DNA of 64,000 nt from Lineus longissimus (Eukaryota; Nemertea; Pilidiophora; Heteronemertea; Lineidae): contig NC_088310.1 in assembly GCF_910592395.1 (NCBI RefSeq), positions 18,545,501 to 18,609,500 on the forward strand. The letters are read 5' to 3'. How positions within the stretch are numbered: position 1 is the stretch's first letter; every line of letters begins with the position of its first letter. Position numbers and translations under genes: made by a program. Below are positions 45,928-58,564 of the stretch, one piece after another. The notes below the pieces were generated by a model that was not told where the DNA came from, ran no database searches, and saw only the letters and a program-made list of their open reading frames with translations.

Positions 45928-46057
45928 ATGTATTTCAGCACTTTCACTCTGTTGGTTTTGGGGATGTTTGGTAGTATCGAAGCCAACGCTTTCCATGGAT
46001 ATCCTGGGGTGGCAAGCATGTCAGCGGATGCCAGGGCTCGTCCGCCAAAGCGTTGTG
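45928..46057 (+). CDS. Extra ependymin-related signal-peptide exon
   Basis: A single exon with an ATG, a hydrophobic signal peptide (TFTLLVLGMFGSIEANA), then FHGYPGV and RARPPKRC, ending in phase 1 at TGTG/gtaggt. It is homologous, position for position, to exon 1 of the gene starting at 46,799 (HGLPGV, RAPKPC). No further exons of its own are seen. Because its phase equals that of the downstream exon 1, it could splice to the shared exon 2 as an alternative first exon, or it may be the remnant of a duplicated gene. Confidence 0.6.
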
Positions 46058-46388
46058 GTAGGTATCGTTACACGCAGTGGCTGTGGAAATCGATGCGCAA
46101 TACTTGACCATAGGCATCACCATTTTGAATATAACTTGAAATCCTATAAAAGCAATTAGAACTTTTTGAAAACGAAGTTTAAGCCAATTTCAAGGGTAGG
46201 AGTCTGTTCATTGTTTTTCAGATTTTAAATAGGCATTCACTGTATTTTGAAGAAGTTCTCATTGCAATCAAGGATGCAAGGATTGCATTGCAATAGGATT
46301 TCCAGTTCTTCGCAAAATGGTGGTACGTATGGTCGACTCATATATCGCTTTTAGGCTTGCATCTGCCTGTGTCGCATTTAAAAAAAAA

Positions 46389-46422
46389 GATGGGACCTGC
46401 CAACATGGTGGCAGGTCCCATC
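46389..46422. repeat. Perfect 13-bp hairpin
   Basis: gatgggacctgcc and ggcaggtcccatc flank an 8-nt loop, with an A-run before and T-rich sequence after. Probably a tiny fold-back element. Confidence 0.6.
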
Positions 46423-46798
46423 TATTTTTATTTGTATGCCGCAGGAGTAAAAACAAGATCTCAGGTGGCTTAATACCTGGCACTCGCCTGTCACGAGATC
46501 ATATATCGAGTGGTGACTATGAATAATTCTGCATGTGATGTGAGAATACTGAGCGATGACTAACAAGGAGGAAGCTAAGCCGGCTGTTCCGCGGAATCCG
46601 CGTTTTATAACAGCCGAAGCTAAGCACTGCCATATTCCCCTGATACACGACAAAAGGTCACGAGACATATTAAATCATGCGCATGACACACATTTCGAAA
46701 TATAGCCTGTGTTGCGTCTAGGCTGGCCCATTCGTTCACAGACGAGTTTGATCAATATATTGAGACATTGAGACATTTCGGTGTACCGGCACAACAAG

Positions 46799-49700
46799 AT
46801 GTTTTACAACGCCATTGCCGTATTGGTTTTGGGAATCGTTGGTACTACCATCGCTTCCCCCATCCATGGTCTTCCTGGGGTGGTGACGATGACAGCAAAT
46901 ATCCGAGCTCCAAAGCCGTGTGGTAGGTAATATTTATACACAACTGGAAACATTCTGCATACTCATGAGGGAGGTATATCCACTATCCACCTTATCTCCC
47001 AATGTTGCGGGGGCCGGGTAGATATTTTCGCAGAATGTCTTGAATTTGATGAGGGTAACGTTCTCTAGCGGATCCCTGTAGAACCCAAGGTTGCTGGCCG
47101 TTTTCTAGGCTGCAACTGGCCTTTGAATAGGAGAGGCTGGGCTCTTTGTATAATTGGTGCGGGGGTGTTGACTGTTACGCAGTCAAATTTGTCGAATTTG
47201 CCTTGTCTTGTTTCTCAATACATGCACATTGACCAAAACGATTTGACGCAATAATCGATGATAATGATATTATTTTTTTCCATTTTACAGTTGCACCATC
47301 GGTTTTCCAAGGGCAAATCACTCAGGTATGTTAATTTCACAGTGTTTTTATCACACCTTAGCTCACCCTACCAGAGCAACCGCTACTTTTTTTCGCTGTA
47401 TTCGCATGATACCGAAGTAAAAAACAAAAACAAATAGCCTGCAATTTACTTGGGAAGACCAAACAGCATTAGACTTTCCTTATCATCCATACATTTGCGC
47501 AGTTGATGATTGAAAAATCTGGAATTAAAACTTTGGCGAATAGGAATTTCATGAACATTTTCATGGCTTGCATTTTTGGATCTACACTGTAGCTGCCTTC
47601 ATCGAAAGTAAAAGCGAAAGATGCGGCTACTAGACGTTGCCTATCCTTTTTCAGCTTGCCTCACCAGGAAATGCGGTGGCCGTTTCAAACATTTCATACG
47701 ACGCAACTGCGGAGCGCGTGAGGGTGTATGAAACGATATATTTGCCCAAGAACCAAACCCTGATTCAGGAAATCCTGGTGTTTTACAAAAAGGTTGGTAA
47801 ACAAAATATCATGCCAAGCAATCCGTTCGGTGACCGGCCCCTATTCCAAAGGCTCGCTATTCCGAAGAGCACACTATAAAATTTATTTGGAAAAATATCC
47901 CGCTGGTCCGATTGTCCGCTAGACCAAAAACAGGGAAAAAGACCCGCTAGTCCAAAATGAAAAAAAATACACCGTCATTCGAACGAAATATAATTTTACT
48001 CTGATGATTATTCGTATGTTGAGAAAGCTAGCTCAGCGTAATATAATACACTTTAACCGGATTTTTTTTTCATTTTCGAATTAGCGGACCTTTTTTTCAC
48101 TTGCGGACTATGCAGCGGGCATTTTTTCCATTTCGGACTAGCGGGACTACCGCAGTATATATGTATAAATCTCTGAATAAGCACTCGGTCGCACTGGATA
48201 CACGTGAGTGGATGTGTCGATGACTACTTCGTAACTTGTTGATGTTACAGGCGAACGCTGTTCATATAGTTAATAGTGGGTCAAGAAAAAAGAAATGCAG
48301 TTATACGCAATACGGTAGTACTGTTATAATCCTTGCAACTTTGCTGAAACCTGATGTGTACAGTAGGCCTACTTGTACATCTGTCCATACGACAGCAATG
48401 TTAAGGTTTACATTCAGTATGTATTTACGCAATTGGAAATTTTCTAATTTTTAACACGCGTCGTATACATGGGCCTTTAAACTCTCTAACCAGGTGGTGA
48501 ACCCACTTAGGATTAATATTAGGCCGGGTCTATTTGGCAAGCCACTCGCCGAACAGGCATCTTTTTTTGTCCTGTTTGGAGAGCCGCTTGCCAAACAGCA
48601 CTAAAAAGCCACCCTGTTCGGCAAGCCGGTGTAACATCTGTGGTTGTTCCCCATGTGTCAGTGTTTCCAAACAATAGGCAGCTAGAGAGACCACGACTTT
48701 TCAATAGGGGGGATACACAGAAAAACTTGTCAATCTATTTTTGAGCGTTCCCAAACAATGAGGGGAAACACTCAAAAACAGAAACACTCAAAAACATTAC
48801 ACCGGGCTTGCCAAACAGGGCAAAAATACTACCCTTTTTGGCGAGCCGGAGAGGTTACAACATGTTGGCCAATCAGAGAGCAGTGACGTCATATTCGAAT
48901 TTATATGCGCATATTTAACAATGGCCGACTTCCCGCTCTCGATTCAATTTCTGTTACTAAACTCGGGTTTTGGTCAATAATCCATGAAGAAGCATGTACA
49001 TGTACATGACTGTATAGATTTACAAAAAAAAGTCATAAACGTGATTTATAACTGATAAGCATGTTAAATGCATTAGTGTGCATTTCTAAAGGCGTTTCAC
49101 TGTAACTCCAGTGTTGCTGACCGTGTTGCCACGAATAATAATGAGCTCCTGGATGGTTGAATATGCATGAGTTCGGCTCTCCATCCAGGGCAGAAAAAAG
49201 GCGCTGTTTGGTGAGCCGGGCTTGCCAAATAGTCACTTCCTTAATATTAATGGTGTCGTTATTGGTTCTTGCAATCTCGATCGATAGCCTCAATCCGTGC
49301 TGACTTCGCTCCTTCGTATGCATTAAACTGTGTTAATCATTTCAAACCCTTATTACTTCTTAACTGAAATTGTTCCCTTCCAGGGCGTTGCTTACATTCG
49401 CGACGTGTTAAAGGGTACATGTGTAAAGGGAACTGCCCCACCAGTATTCCCGACAATTAAAGTGCAGAAGAATGCCAAATATGTGGGAGAGATTTTCTTC
49501 GGAAAGTCCTTTTTTCTTCAGTCTTGGGACGAAACGCTTCCAGGTATGCAGACCACTGCTTGGTGGAATTCTATGGGTGGGGATGGGTCACGTGAATCAC
49601 CGTAAATATGGCCGATTTCGGGCGTGATCTGAAATTCGGACCCTGTAACATCTGTGGTTGTTTCCCATGTGTCAGTGTTTCCAAACAATAGGCAGCTAGA

Positions 49701-51129
49701 GAGACCACGACTTTTCAATAGGGGGGATACACAGAAAAACTTGTCAATCTATTTTTGAGCGTTCCCAAACAATGAGGGGAAACACTCAAAAACAGAAACA
49801 CTCAAAAACATTACACCGGTACGAAAGCCTACAAGTTTCATTAAAAATCAAAATTCAATGTTTGGAAAAAATCCTACGAGTACCCCGGCGTCACTTCTCA
49901 CAACGTGTTATCCCCCCCCCCCACCCTAATTAAAAACTGGCGGAAGGATATTTACTCCTGAAGTGTCCACAATGATGATAATGGCTAGAGGCAAAACATC
50001 TGGATTTTATGAATGTCTAGATACCATCCTTTTTGAAGACTTTTCCATAAGACCATTATTTTCAAAATTTGGAAAAATGTAATAGATTATATGTATTCTC
50101 TCATACCGTTACTACCCAGGCACACCAGTTAAGCTCTTCTCTACATGGACTGCTGATGGAGACTGTTACCCCGTCTCTCAAACCGCCATGATCGGTATTG
50201 AGCCAGCTACAGTTGTGATCACTTCGTAAGTACACGGTGACAGATAAATCACAACAAAAAACGAGACAAAATGGCGGTTCCTATTCATGTAGACGAGATG
50301 CATGGAGGAGACAAGACCAGTATTGAATGAATATTCATAGGTTGGAGGCAAATATATTTTAACTGTGTATCCATTTGCAGAGATATTCTAATACACTTAC
50401 TGTAGCAAGTCTACAAATGCAAAGAACTAACTGCATGAAAAAGTTTGTGGCTGAAAACGCCATCTTGTGTCAGTTTTGGAAGCGATTTACCTGTGATCGA
50501 AGTAAACATGTCATTCAAAATCAACTCGATCTGTCATTTTCATCATCCCTACACAGTTCTGAAGACATTCAGCATCAAAGCGGTCATTATATTCAGCTTG
50601 TAAGTCGAATCATGAAAAGGAATACCGCTTCATAATTCGACTTACATGTTATGTAATTATCTCGTCAATGTTTTGCCCAGTATAAGTAAATCCATGAAGA
50701 CATTTTAGCCAAGTATCATACTGCAGTTAGTGAGCCACTCTGAGAGTATCCAGCTTTAGCATCAATCTTTTTTGTCCGATCAAATTTTTACACAAACACA
50801 TATTTCTTCAGAAATAGCAAATCACGGACTATCTGTTATGATACGGACATTAATCATTGTCAACTTCAACGTATTGATATCGACGTGCATCATATAGAAT
50901 GTATAATGTAATTAAAAGCATCAACATTGGACGAATGAACTTGACCTGAAAGATAGCATCTGTTTGTACATGTACACGTACATTAAAAAATAATTTTTAT
51001 TTCAGGTATTTCAACATGACCCTTGGGATCAAAGACCCCAGCGTGTGGGACATTCCGGCCGGATGTCACTCGGCGCCCTGGACGGGATACTTCCAGGACA
51101 AATATCTTGGCAAAAGATGGTATCTGTAG
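46799..51129 (+). CDS. Ependymin-related secreted protein, six exons
   Basis: Exons are 46799-46922, 47291-47325, 47655-47792, 49384-49543, 50120-50225 and 51006-51129; all introns are GT-AG and all phases agree, giving 228 residues. The signal peptide is MFYNAIAVLVLGIVGTTIAS. The mature part begins near RAPKPC and holds conserved cysteines in KPC, KGTCV, DGDCYP and PAGCHS. It also has the family marks GQITQL, YDATAERVR and NMTLGIKDPSVWDIP. NIS, NQT and NMT are N-glycosylation sequons. Ependymin-related proteins are secreted or lysosomal, may bind calcium or hydrophobic ligands, and are often expanded in marine invertebrates. The length fits the family. The introns carry several MITEs. The upstream exon at 45,928 may be an alternative start. 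Confidence 0.88.
47898..48146. mobile_element. MITE in ependymin-related intron 3
   Basis: About 249 bp with inverted ends TCCCGCTGGTCCGA and its near-complement TCGGACTAGCGGGA, plus internal A-rich and T-rich arms. No clear target duplication and no coding capacity. Confidence 0.6.
48522..49240. mobile_element. DNA element with 9-bp TTAATATTA duplications
   Basis: 719 bp flanked by TTAATATTA at 48,513-48,521 and 49,241-49,249. The imperfect inverted ends share CTATTTGGCAAGCC. A 9-bp duplication suggests a Mutator-like non-autonomous element. It contains the 172-bp element at 48,630 as a nested insertion. Confidence 0.65.
48630..48801. mobile_element. 172-bp element, copy 1 (nested)
   Basis: Begins TGTAACATCTGTGG and ends AAAACATTACA, with CCGG on both sides. 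Nearly identical, and equal in length, to copy 2 at 49,644-49,815. Confidence 0.7.
49644..49815. mobile_element. 172-bp element, copy 2
   Basis: Lies in ependymin-related intron 4. It matches copy 1 with only a few changes. The right flank is CCGG but the left is not, so a target duplication is not clear. Confidence 0.7.
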
Positions 51130-52799
51130 ACCTATGGCTTGATGAGAATGTTTTAGAAGACATGAAGTATAGATTAGAATAAGATGTTGGTAGATTCAAA
51201 ACTTCATGATTTTGTGACAAAATGTCGTACCCCAGTATCAAAATGGATTCGGAGATTCAAATAATATGCTAATTAGGGTGTTTGCACTTTTGTAGGCCAA
51301 CCCTGGGCACCGCACTCCACGTGTACACGTAGAACAGTACACAATGGTAATACTTTGTGAATGTAGATGTAATCGATAATGTAGCATCTCGTGAGCTAAA
51401 TCTTCGAGTAACCAACCTACTCTGAGGCTAAATATATAATCTTTGAAAATCTAAACTGAATAGCTTTGAGCTGATTTCTCTCATAGGTGACCCTATAGTG
51501 TAATAGGTATGTACATGTATGTAATACTCATATGGACATAGGCATGTCGTATGAACATGAAATATAGATTGGAACGGTCAACGGATCTGTCCATAGCTGT
51601 TGAGTCAATGGTAGCACTAATGATAAGTAACAAAAAGTCTTATTTTGTAATCAATTTCTTTTGTATTTTTTTGTAGAAATAATCATAACAGTTTTCTAGT
51701 AATAAATTTTTGATACCTGGATTTTAGGATGGCAAGCTGTGTAAGGATGAATAAGGATGGAAATTAAACAAGTTGGGAATAAAATGACATAGAAAAAAAG
51801 ATTCGTGTTACTTGATTCGTTGTTAAAAAATATTCTCAGGCACTGACAACTTTCAAAGTTCATATATACAGCCCAAAGCCATCGCTCGTCCTAACTGATA
51901 CATGCCGTGGCGTTCCTTCAAGGCCCGAGGACATGAGCTGACATTCCCACTTGTAGCATGCCGATCCACCGTCGTTGTGGGTATATCCTTCCTTGTAAAA
52001 GGAGGAGACTTATGGACTGATATTCACCGCCGATAAGTCGGGATGACTTGTAGTGGGTAGTCGGGATGACTTGTAGTGGGTATTAGGGTCTGGCTGGTGT
52101 ACGACGACGGCGCTGGCAGAGGCTAAAAGTCGTGTTTTGAAGTCCAGTGAACTTCCGATCAATTCAGTTGTCAAAACGAGTTGTGCCTGACGTCATGGGT
52201 AACACAAATAAGTCACGATCAAGGTAGGGTGGGAAGTTTCTTGGACCACAAGTTTATAGGAAGTTTGTTAGAGCGATTTTCGGCACTGCGAGCGCTTACG
52301 TCGAGTTTTCAACGAAAGCGGCAAGAATGTGTAGGTCACGGCGATCGTCGGTGGATATTTTCAGTTTTTGGCTGACTGACGGCCGAAATAAGGAATTCAT
52401 CGACAAGAGTTCTGCTAATTTAATGGACGTCATGACATGTTCGCCAGCGGCATTTGAATCATTTGTCGAGCTAAACCTGCGGGGTTGGCATGGAGAAGAC
52501 TCTGTCCTTGTGCTTCAGATAGTACAGGAGACGCCCTCTGTAAGAACTGGAAAGCAACGGACACATCATTACACGTCAGGTAACAGTAACAGGGCCTGCA
52601 ATCTGTTCTATATGTTTGGCATAAAACTAGAGTTGCATTTCAATCATGAAAGGATATCGATGAGGATCCTTATTCAGACATGTTTGTGACAGAGCGGTGA
52701 TAAATGGACTATCACACGTTGTAAAAGAGCTATTTACTGAACGATCGCTATCCGAGGCTTGCCTTTGACGAGGATACTTGCGTCTTTGATTTTTCTTAC
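51130..52799. other. Intergenic; possible last exon of the kinase gene
   Basis: Holds the 3' flank of the ependymin-related gene, a 22-bp direct repeat pair at about 52,041-52,083 and an inverted match to 29,607-29,656. The last kinase exon should lie here, but no candidate is convincing. A 120-codon plus-strand frame at 52,327-52,689 has no recognisable motif. Confidence 0.4.
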
Positions 52800-55700
52800 C
52801 TCATCAATTGTTTTGGATCTGGTACCCTGTCAAGAGAGCTGTTCAAGAAAGGTAGTGCGAACATGCTTATCGTCAGCGAGAAGATCTGAAAATAGTCAAG
52901 TTAGTTAAAGAATCTCAATGGATAACAGCAGAGGTTCGCCAAGCTCTACCAACATAGTGACCTAGATAAAATGGCAAACCAGCGAATCATCAGGCTAATT
53001 GCTTCTGTGAGCGTACACCGAAATGCTTTTTCAGTTTGTATAGCTAATGTCCCTGCGTAGTTTTCAGAATGAATCAGCATTTTATACTCGTACCATGTAA
53101 AATCTTAGCAACATGACGTAAAGCCGTTCAAACTCCCGTTCGGTAGGCGGGTCCTCGCCGTCCAGACGCTTTAGCTCCGTGAGGTAGGCGCGCACATAAC
53201 TTTTCACATACTCGGGACCGAAATGGTACTCATCATCCTCATCAGCTCGGTATAACCCTAGAAGGCAATTCGACGATTCAATACCAAGATCATCATGGTT
53301 CTCTTTTCCCTACTGTTAGCTGATGACCTGTTTTTGTAATGACATTTTTGCTGTACGAATGGCAGACTTATGTACATCCTCGCATCCTAGGGATACCACA
53401 TTCGTCATTCTGTCCATATTAAGCAGGTTTCGCAATCGTTACGAAGAGCTATGAACGACGAAGTACGAAGTATGTAATATACTTAGGAGACGACTTTAAA
53501 AAAAATTTCCCCCATTCCTCTTAATACAATTAAGTACAGAAGATGATTTACGAGTTTCGCGTAAATGATTACAAAGGACTTGATGACACGACAGACCTTC
53601 GTACTTCGTACTTGTCGTTCGTAAGGCTTGCGAAACCTGTTTATTTACAAAAACTCGATCGAATGAAAATTAAAATTAACGCTTAACCAATCAATTAAAA
53701 TATTTATATAGCGCCTGATTCGAGGAAGCAATTTCCTCGACTCTCAGGCGCTGTTGAAAAAAGCATGCCTGAATAAGTGAGTTTTTAGAATGGCCTTGAA
53801 AGATACCACTGAATCCGCCTTGCGGATGGACGTAGGGAGTTGATTCCAGAGGTATGGAGCAGCCCTGCAGAATGCTCGGTCACCAAATGTCTTGCATTTG
53901 GTGCGCGGAACAATCAGCAGGGCGGCTCCATCTGAACGCAGAGAGTATGAGGTCCCCCGCTGTAGCTCAACCATATCACTCAGATAAGCAGGCGCAAGTC
54001 CATTGAGTGCCTTGTATGTGAGTAGAAGTATCTTGAACTCTATTCGCGCCTTGACTGGGAGCCAATGGAGTCGCCTGATTATCGGAGTGATATGATCAAA
54101 CTTAGGGACAAGGCAGACCACCCTTGCAGCAGCATGGTACATGCATGAACGCGTGTTGAAAATAAAAATCGCGTGCCTTTCTTAGATGGTCGTTATTAAC
54201 CCATGGGTCTTTTTCATCTTTTTCAAACTACTCGTAGTAGCCTATTTTACAGAACTAGTATGACATATATCATATGATGAAACATTCAGTGCACGTGTGA
54301 AGCTGTGCGTAAGTGATACTTTCCATGTCCCTTTGATTAAACGACCGCAGTCAGTAAGGTTTTTGAACACTTTCTTTTCGATTGGTAACCACAGAGTCCC
54401 TTCCGCCGTTAATCTTTGATACCATGTCATTGTTGCATACAACCTGCGCCGGAACTCGTTACCTTACCTATTGCTGCAAAGTTCAGGTACCATGTCAAGT
54501 CCAGTAATGGATTTCCTATTCCTGAAAACTCATAGTCGACCAACACCATCTTGCCTGAAATATAAGATTTCTACTGTGTTGTTGGCATCTGTGACTATAA
54601 CGCCGACAGCCTTTTGTGGCTGAAAGGGGACTTGTAAGGAAAAGGAGGACGATTTCGGAAATGCTTTTATTCGTCAAGGAGTATCAACAAACGTTTTGAA
54701 ATAACAAGCGTAACTCGTCCTATACTTTTGTCTTTTAGATGCCATTGTATGGTTCCGCCATCCTCAACAATTTCAATCAACCTTCTACCGGTAGATACAT
54801 GAATTTGTAGAGGTATCAGTTTCTGATGTTGTTTTTTCAGTCGTCCAAACCAAAGGTTTAAAATGGAAATTTCTAACACCTTTCGTCACTGGGCAGAGTT
54901 AACATGATAAAAACATGAAATAGCTCCTCTACACTGGCACAAGGTGAAGAACCGACAGTTTAAGTTCAATCTCAGATAGGTCAACTAGTGCCATACCAAA
55001 AGTTACCCTTGAGAAATGGTCAAAGAGACCAACATGTTAACCTTGTTGTACGCTATTAACTTACCAGTTTTCTCGTTGAATATGATATTTGTTGGGTTGG
55101 GATCACCGTGTAGCATTCTCGCCTCGACATTCATCTCATCCCGAATGACAGCAAGTCGGTCGATTTCTACCAGCAGTTCTTCCTTGGAGGGTAAACCTTC
55201 ATAAAAGCTAATGAGAGGAGGAAAAATGACTGTGAGTTCATAGGGAACACCTACTCAATTCCATAATAGAATGGAAGCCTTTTGTAACGCCTTTTCCTTT
55301 CCACAGATGCCCCCTTTTAATCAACATCGCCGCGAAGGTCTTGGTTAGTGGCATGATATTAGATTTAGAGGAAGCTTAAGGTACATGTATATTGTACCAG
55401 TGGCTTAGCTTGCTATGGTGATAATTGTCATGATTGCGGTTGGCTAGTTGGCTCTTCTCGTGGTCATTCTAGGCGGAGTCTTTGAAAGACCCTGGTGTCT
55501 CGCCAAGTTGGATAGGCAAGGTATGAAAGTGGTTTAAGCCTATAGCCCGGTACAATTATAGCCTCTTGCAGCAAACAACTGGCAGAATACAGACGTGTAG
55601 ATATTGTTCTCGGGCTATCAAAATGATGCTATACCTTTCCTTCCCACGGTTTCCCTCCAACTTATTCACACTAAGGGCAGAAAAACATTGTCCGTTCCAG

Positions 55701-57805
55701 CAAATGATATGCCCAACTTCTGTTCGGCACTCTACTTCTCACCCAGAAACTTATCCGACTTAAGCAACTTGATAAATCTGACTGAGTTGCTGTTATCTTC
55801 AACTCACTATTCAGTTAACTCCTTGTTCTTCATGGGCTTCGACCAATGCTTCTCCATTTCATCTTTAGCGACTGCTATGATGTCTATTCCTTTTCCCATT
55901 TTGGATTCCCGACTTTTTGCTAATGTTTTCTTGCAATGAAATTTGGCAAGGAGTTTTGCAACCGCCCTGAAAATGAAGTACATGATTGTGTTGCCAAGTG
56001 AAGAAAAAGCTCAAGTAAAGCACGTAATACGTCGAGAAGAATGGGCGTTATTTCATCCTATAACTCTTTTTTTGCAGTCACGGTAAATTTACACGCATCT
56101 CATAGTGCATTACTTGTTGCGAATGGCTTGCGTATCATCTGTGATCCGTCCTTCTTTGCCGAAGGCCTCTCATTACATAAGCGTACGCCGCGTATCAATC
56201 ACAAAGCATTGACAATTTTCAGCCGAATGACGTTATAGACATGCGTAAAATGCTAGTTTGGGAGAGGGGCTAACTGGTTTACCTGCAGCATTCTTAGTAG
56301 CAGCTTAGCCTGACGCAAAATGGAGTTGACAAAGTGTGACGTAATCATTTGTTGGATTCAGAGAAAGCCGTGTCTTGTAATTTACCTTCCCATTCGATCA
56401 TCCCGGAAAGCATTCAGGCTGTCGTCATCCCATCCGTACGTGGTACCGGGAAAGAATCCGGTGCCGTAGCCATTCTTGAAAGAACAATAAAACTTGGGTC
56501 CGAGATCTAGTTCCCCTGATAATTTGACTGCAGCGATTTCCCTCTCTCTGTCCCTATGGCCTGCAAACAATGCCCCGATAACCCTCAACAACATGGCGGA
56601 ATCATCAGGTTCTTCTGTGATATAGCAAATCACGAGAATGTTCAGCATACCTTGTTGTATTCGCTGAAAGTATGGAAAATGGTGGTGACTAACTCATCAA
56701 GACAGCACAAATGGAAATACATATAATCACGCGAAATATGTAGACATTGTCACTGTGTGGATGTGTTGCACGGAAGACAGGCTGAAATATTGCCATGGCA
56801 CTATACTCTTGGTCACCGTAAGGAATGCCATCTTTGACCCTAGTCAACGTATTGACATAGCTCAGTTTCCAGATAACGCGCGCCACGCTGGACAACTCGC
56901 GGAGGCTACGGAGGCAATACCGCTGGGAGTTCAGTATGAGGAATGCACACAGTTCTGGAGCCGCGTTACTCGCACCCTTCTCTGCTGCCAAACTTATTAT
57001 AACGCAGGTTACACAACTCCTACGGAGACGAAGTACGAACAATGAAAGTCTGGCGTGTCATGAAGTCCTGTGGCTAATTCCGTGGCTAACGTGACAACTG
57101 TAAAAACATCTTCTATTCGTGCGAGAAATCGAGAAAATTTTCGATATTAGTTATCGATAAAATACATTTACATACTAGTATATCGCACTTCGCCATTCGT
57201 ACTATCGCTTTGCAATGGTTGCGCAACATGCCTTATAGGGCTGTTACACGGGACCAAACAAAACCAGACCAAACCAAACCAAACCAAACCAGACCAAACC
57301 AGACACGATCAGATCACATGTCTCACGGCGTCATAAACGAGACCAATAATTACCGATCAAGATCGATCCGGATCGGTCTAGATTGGTCTGCCGTCTAAAC
57401 GCGCACGATCGAATGTGATCTGGGCTGGTCCGGTTCGATGTACATACTAACAATGTACGTTGTTACGAGACTTAATACGTCATTTGTGACGTCGTGAGCG
57501 ATATGATGTGATCTGGTCTGGTCTGGTCGGGTTTGGTTGGTCCCGTGTAAACGGTCCTTATGTCATGCAACGTAACTAAGCGCAGTTGTCTGCCGAACTG
57601 GGTGGTTGTGATAGCTTTAACTGTCGCTCTCATCAGCGACTTCCATTAGTTTTCCCAACTGGTTGACGGTACTGACCTTAAACTTGATGTCTTCCCCTTT
57701 CCATCCCGGCCGGATTATGCCAAGGATCTGCCTGAATCCCTCCTCGTAGTTGGCACTATCCACTTCTACATCTACATGTAGAGGAGTCATTCTCTCCGAG
57801 GACAT
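52800..57805 (-). CDS. Choline/ethanolamine kinase-like protein, seven exons, 3' end missing
   Basis: Exons on the minus strand: 57677-57805, 56386-56663, 55808-55966, 55065-55207, 54468-54554, 53094-53257 and 52800-52885. Every junction is GT-AG and every phase agrees, giving 348 residues plus two bases into a further exon not found. The predicted cytosolic role is ATP-dependent phosphorylation of choline, ethanolamine or a related amino alcohol. The N-terminal lobe has IQQGMLNILV, equivalent to the DGITNKL glycine region of the family, and LDLGPKFYCSFKNG. Brenner's motif is HGDPNPTN with His222, Asp224 and Asn229. The Mg-binding Asp is Asp243 in VDYEFSG, where choline kinases have IDFEYS or similar. 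Exons 6 and 7 match the C-terminal helices. GNPLLDLTWYLNF is unlike the metazoan GFDIGNHFCEW and closer to bacterial LicA or generic APH-type kinases, so the substrate is open. The intron at 53,258-54,467 holds a LINE fragment and a MITE. Confidence 0.8.
53424..53639. mobile_element. MITE with CAGGTTTCGCAA ends
   Basis: 216 bp with terminal inverted repeats CAGGTTTCGCAA and TTGCGAAACCTG and inner complementary segments built on acgaagtacgaag. It lies in a kinase-gene intron. Confidence 0.65.
53695..54145 (-). mobile_element. LINE C, 5'-truncated 3' end
   Basis: The frame 53,744-54,142 encodes the ORF2 C-terminus (HWLPVKARIEFKILLLTYKA, APYLWNQLPTSIR, LKTHLF). The 3' end follows at once as a hairpin, GCGCCTGA and TCAGGCGC with an inner CGAGGAA/TTCCTCG stem, then TATATAAA. 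The core blocks match LINEs A and B, but it is a different family member. Confidence 0.75.
57238..57557. mobile_element. MITE with TTA flanks, accaaacc-rich arms
   Basis: 320 bp. The ends are GGGCTGTTACACGGGACC and the complement of GGACCGTTTACACGGGACC. TTAT is present at both flanks. The inner left arm is a run of ACCAAACC/ACCAGACC repeats mirrored on the right by GGTCTGGTCTGG. PIF/Harbinger-type elements use TTA targets, so that superfamily is possible. Confidence 0.65.
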
Positions 57806-58560
57806 GACTTACATTAGGCCCAAAGTAATCTGTCACTCATTGAACAGAGTATGTAGGTTCAGGTCGATCGTCACACGATGTAGAACGGGCAAAATATCAA
57901 ATATATGACCTTTGATAGACAGTTGACCCAAATCCTTTTGATGGGAAAAAAATCGTGACCGTTCTGGCGTGTTCCGTTTCTGCGTGTCTCCCCTCACTGT
58001 TCTTGAACGCGCAAAGATAGCTTGACACGTTTTTCTGTTCTTTCCCCTATTGAGACGTCACGGTCTCTCCATCTGACTTTTGTATGGAAATGTGGGAAAA
58101 AATCACCAGGGATGATACACGGGGCCCAATGTATTCTCGGCCGACCACTCGATCGCATATACACGCGATCGATCTTCACAACCTCGTGATTGTTCGTGTA
58201 ACAATAATAACATCGGACTTTTGGATTTTCAACCAGTAGTAGTTGACCACCAAATAAACGAAATGCATCAAAATTTAACTTCTTTCCTTTTATTTTTTGG
58301 GTTTATAGTGTAGTTACAGTAGCCCAAACTTATATGAAAACATACAAGAAAACTTGCTAGATCTATAGGCTAATAGCCAAAATAGCGAGATTGAGAGTTA
58401 ATTAGAAGCCCTTATTAACAATACACTGATGCACAGAGAAATGTATAGGATACACAAAAACTCTTCACACACTTCCCAAAGGATCTTTTAGATTTTTTTC
58501 TCACTAGCTTGATCTTGTAGCACTGACTACAACGCTGTGTAGGTTCTTTTCGAGAGTTTT
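57806..58560. other. No gene seen
   Basis: Spacer between the kinase and lectin genes, with no coding motif. Confidence 0.45.
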
Positions 58561-58564
58561 TTAG

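Noticed and set aside
52327-52689. 120-codon plus-strand frame
   Set aside because: No motif, no splice partner found, and no homology I can recognise.
57260-57305. accaaacc run as a simple telomere-like repeat
   Set aside because: It is mirrored by ggtctggt sequence 230 bp away and lies inside a MITE with inverted ends.
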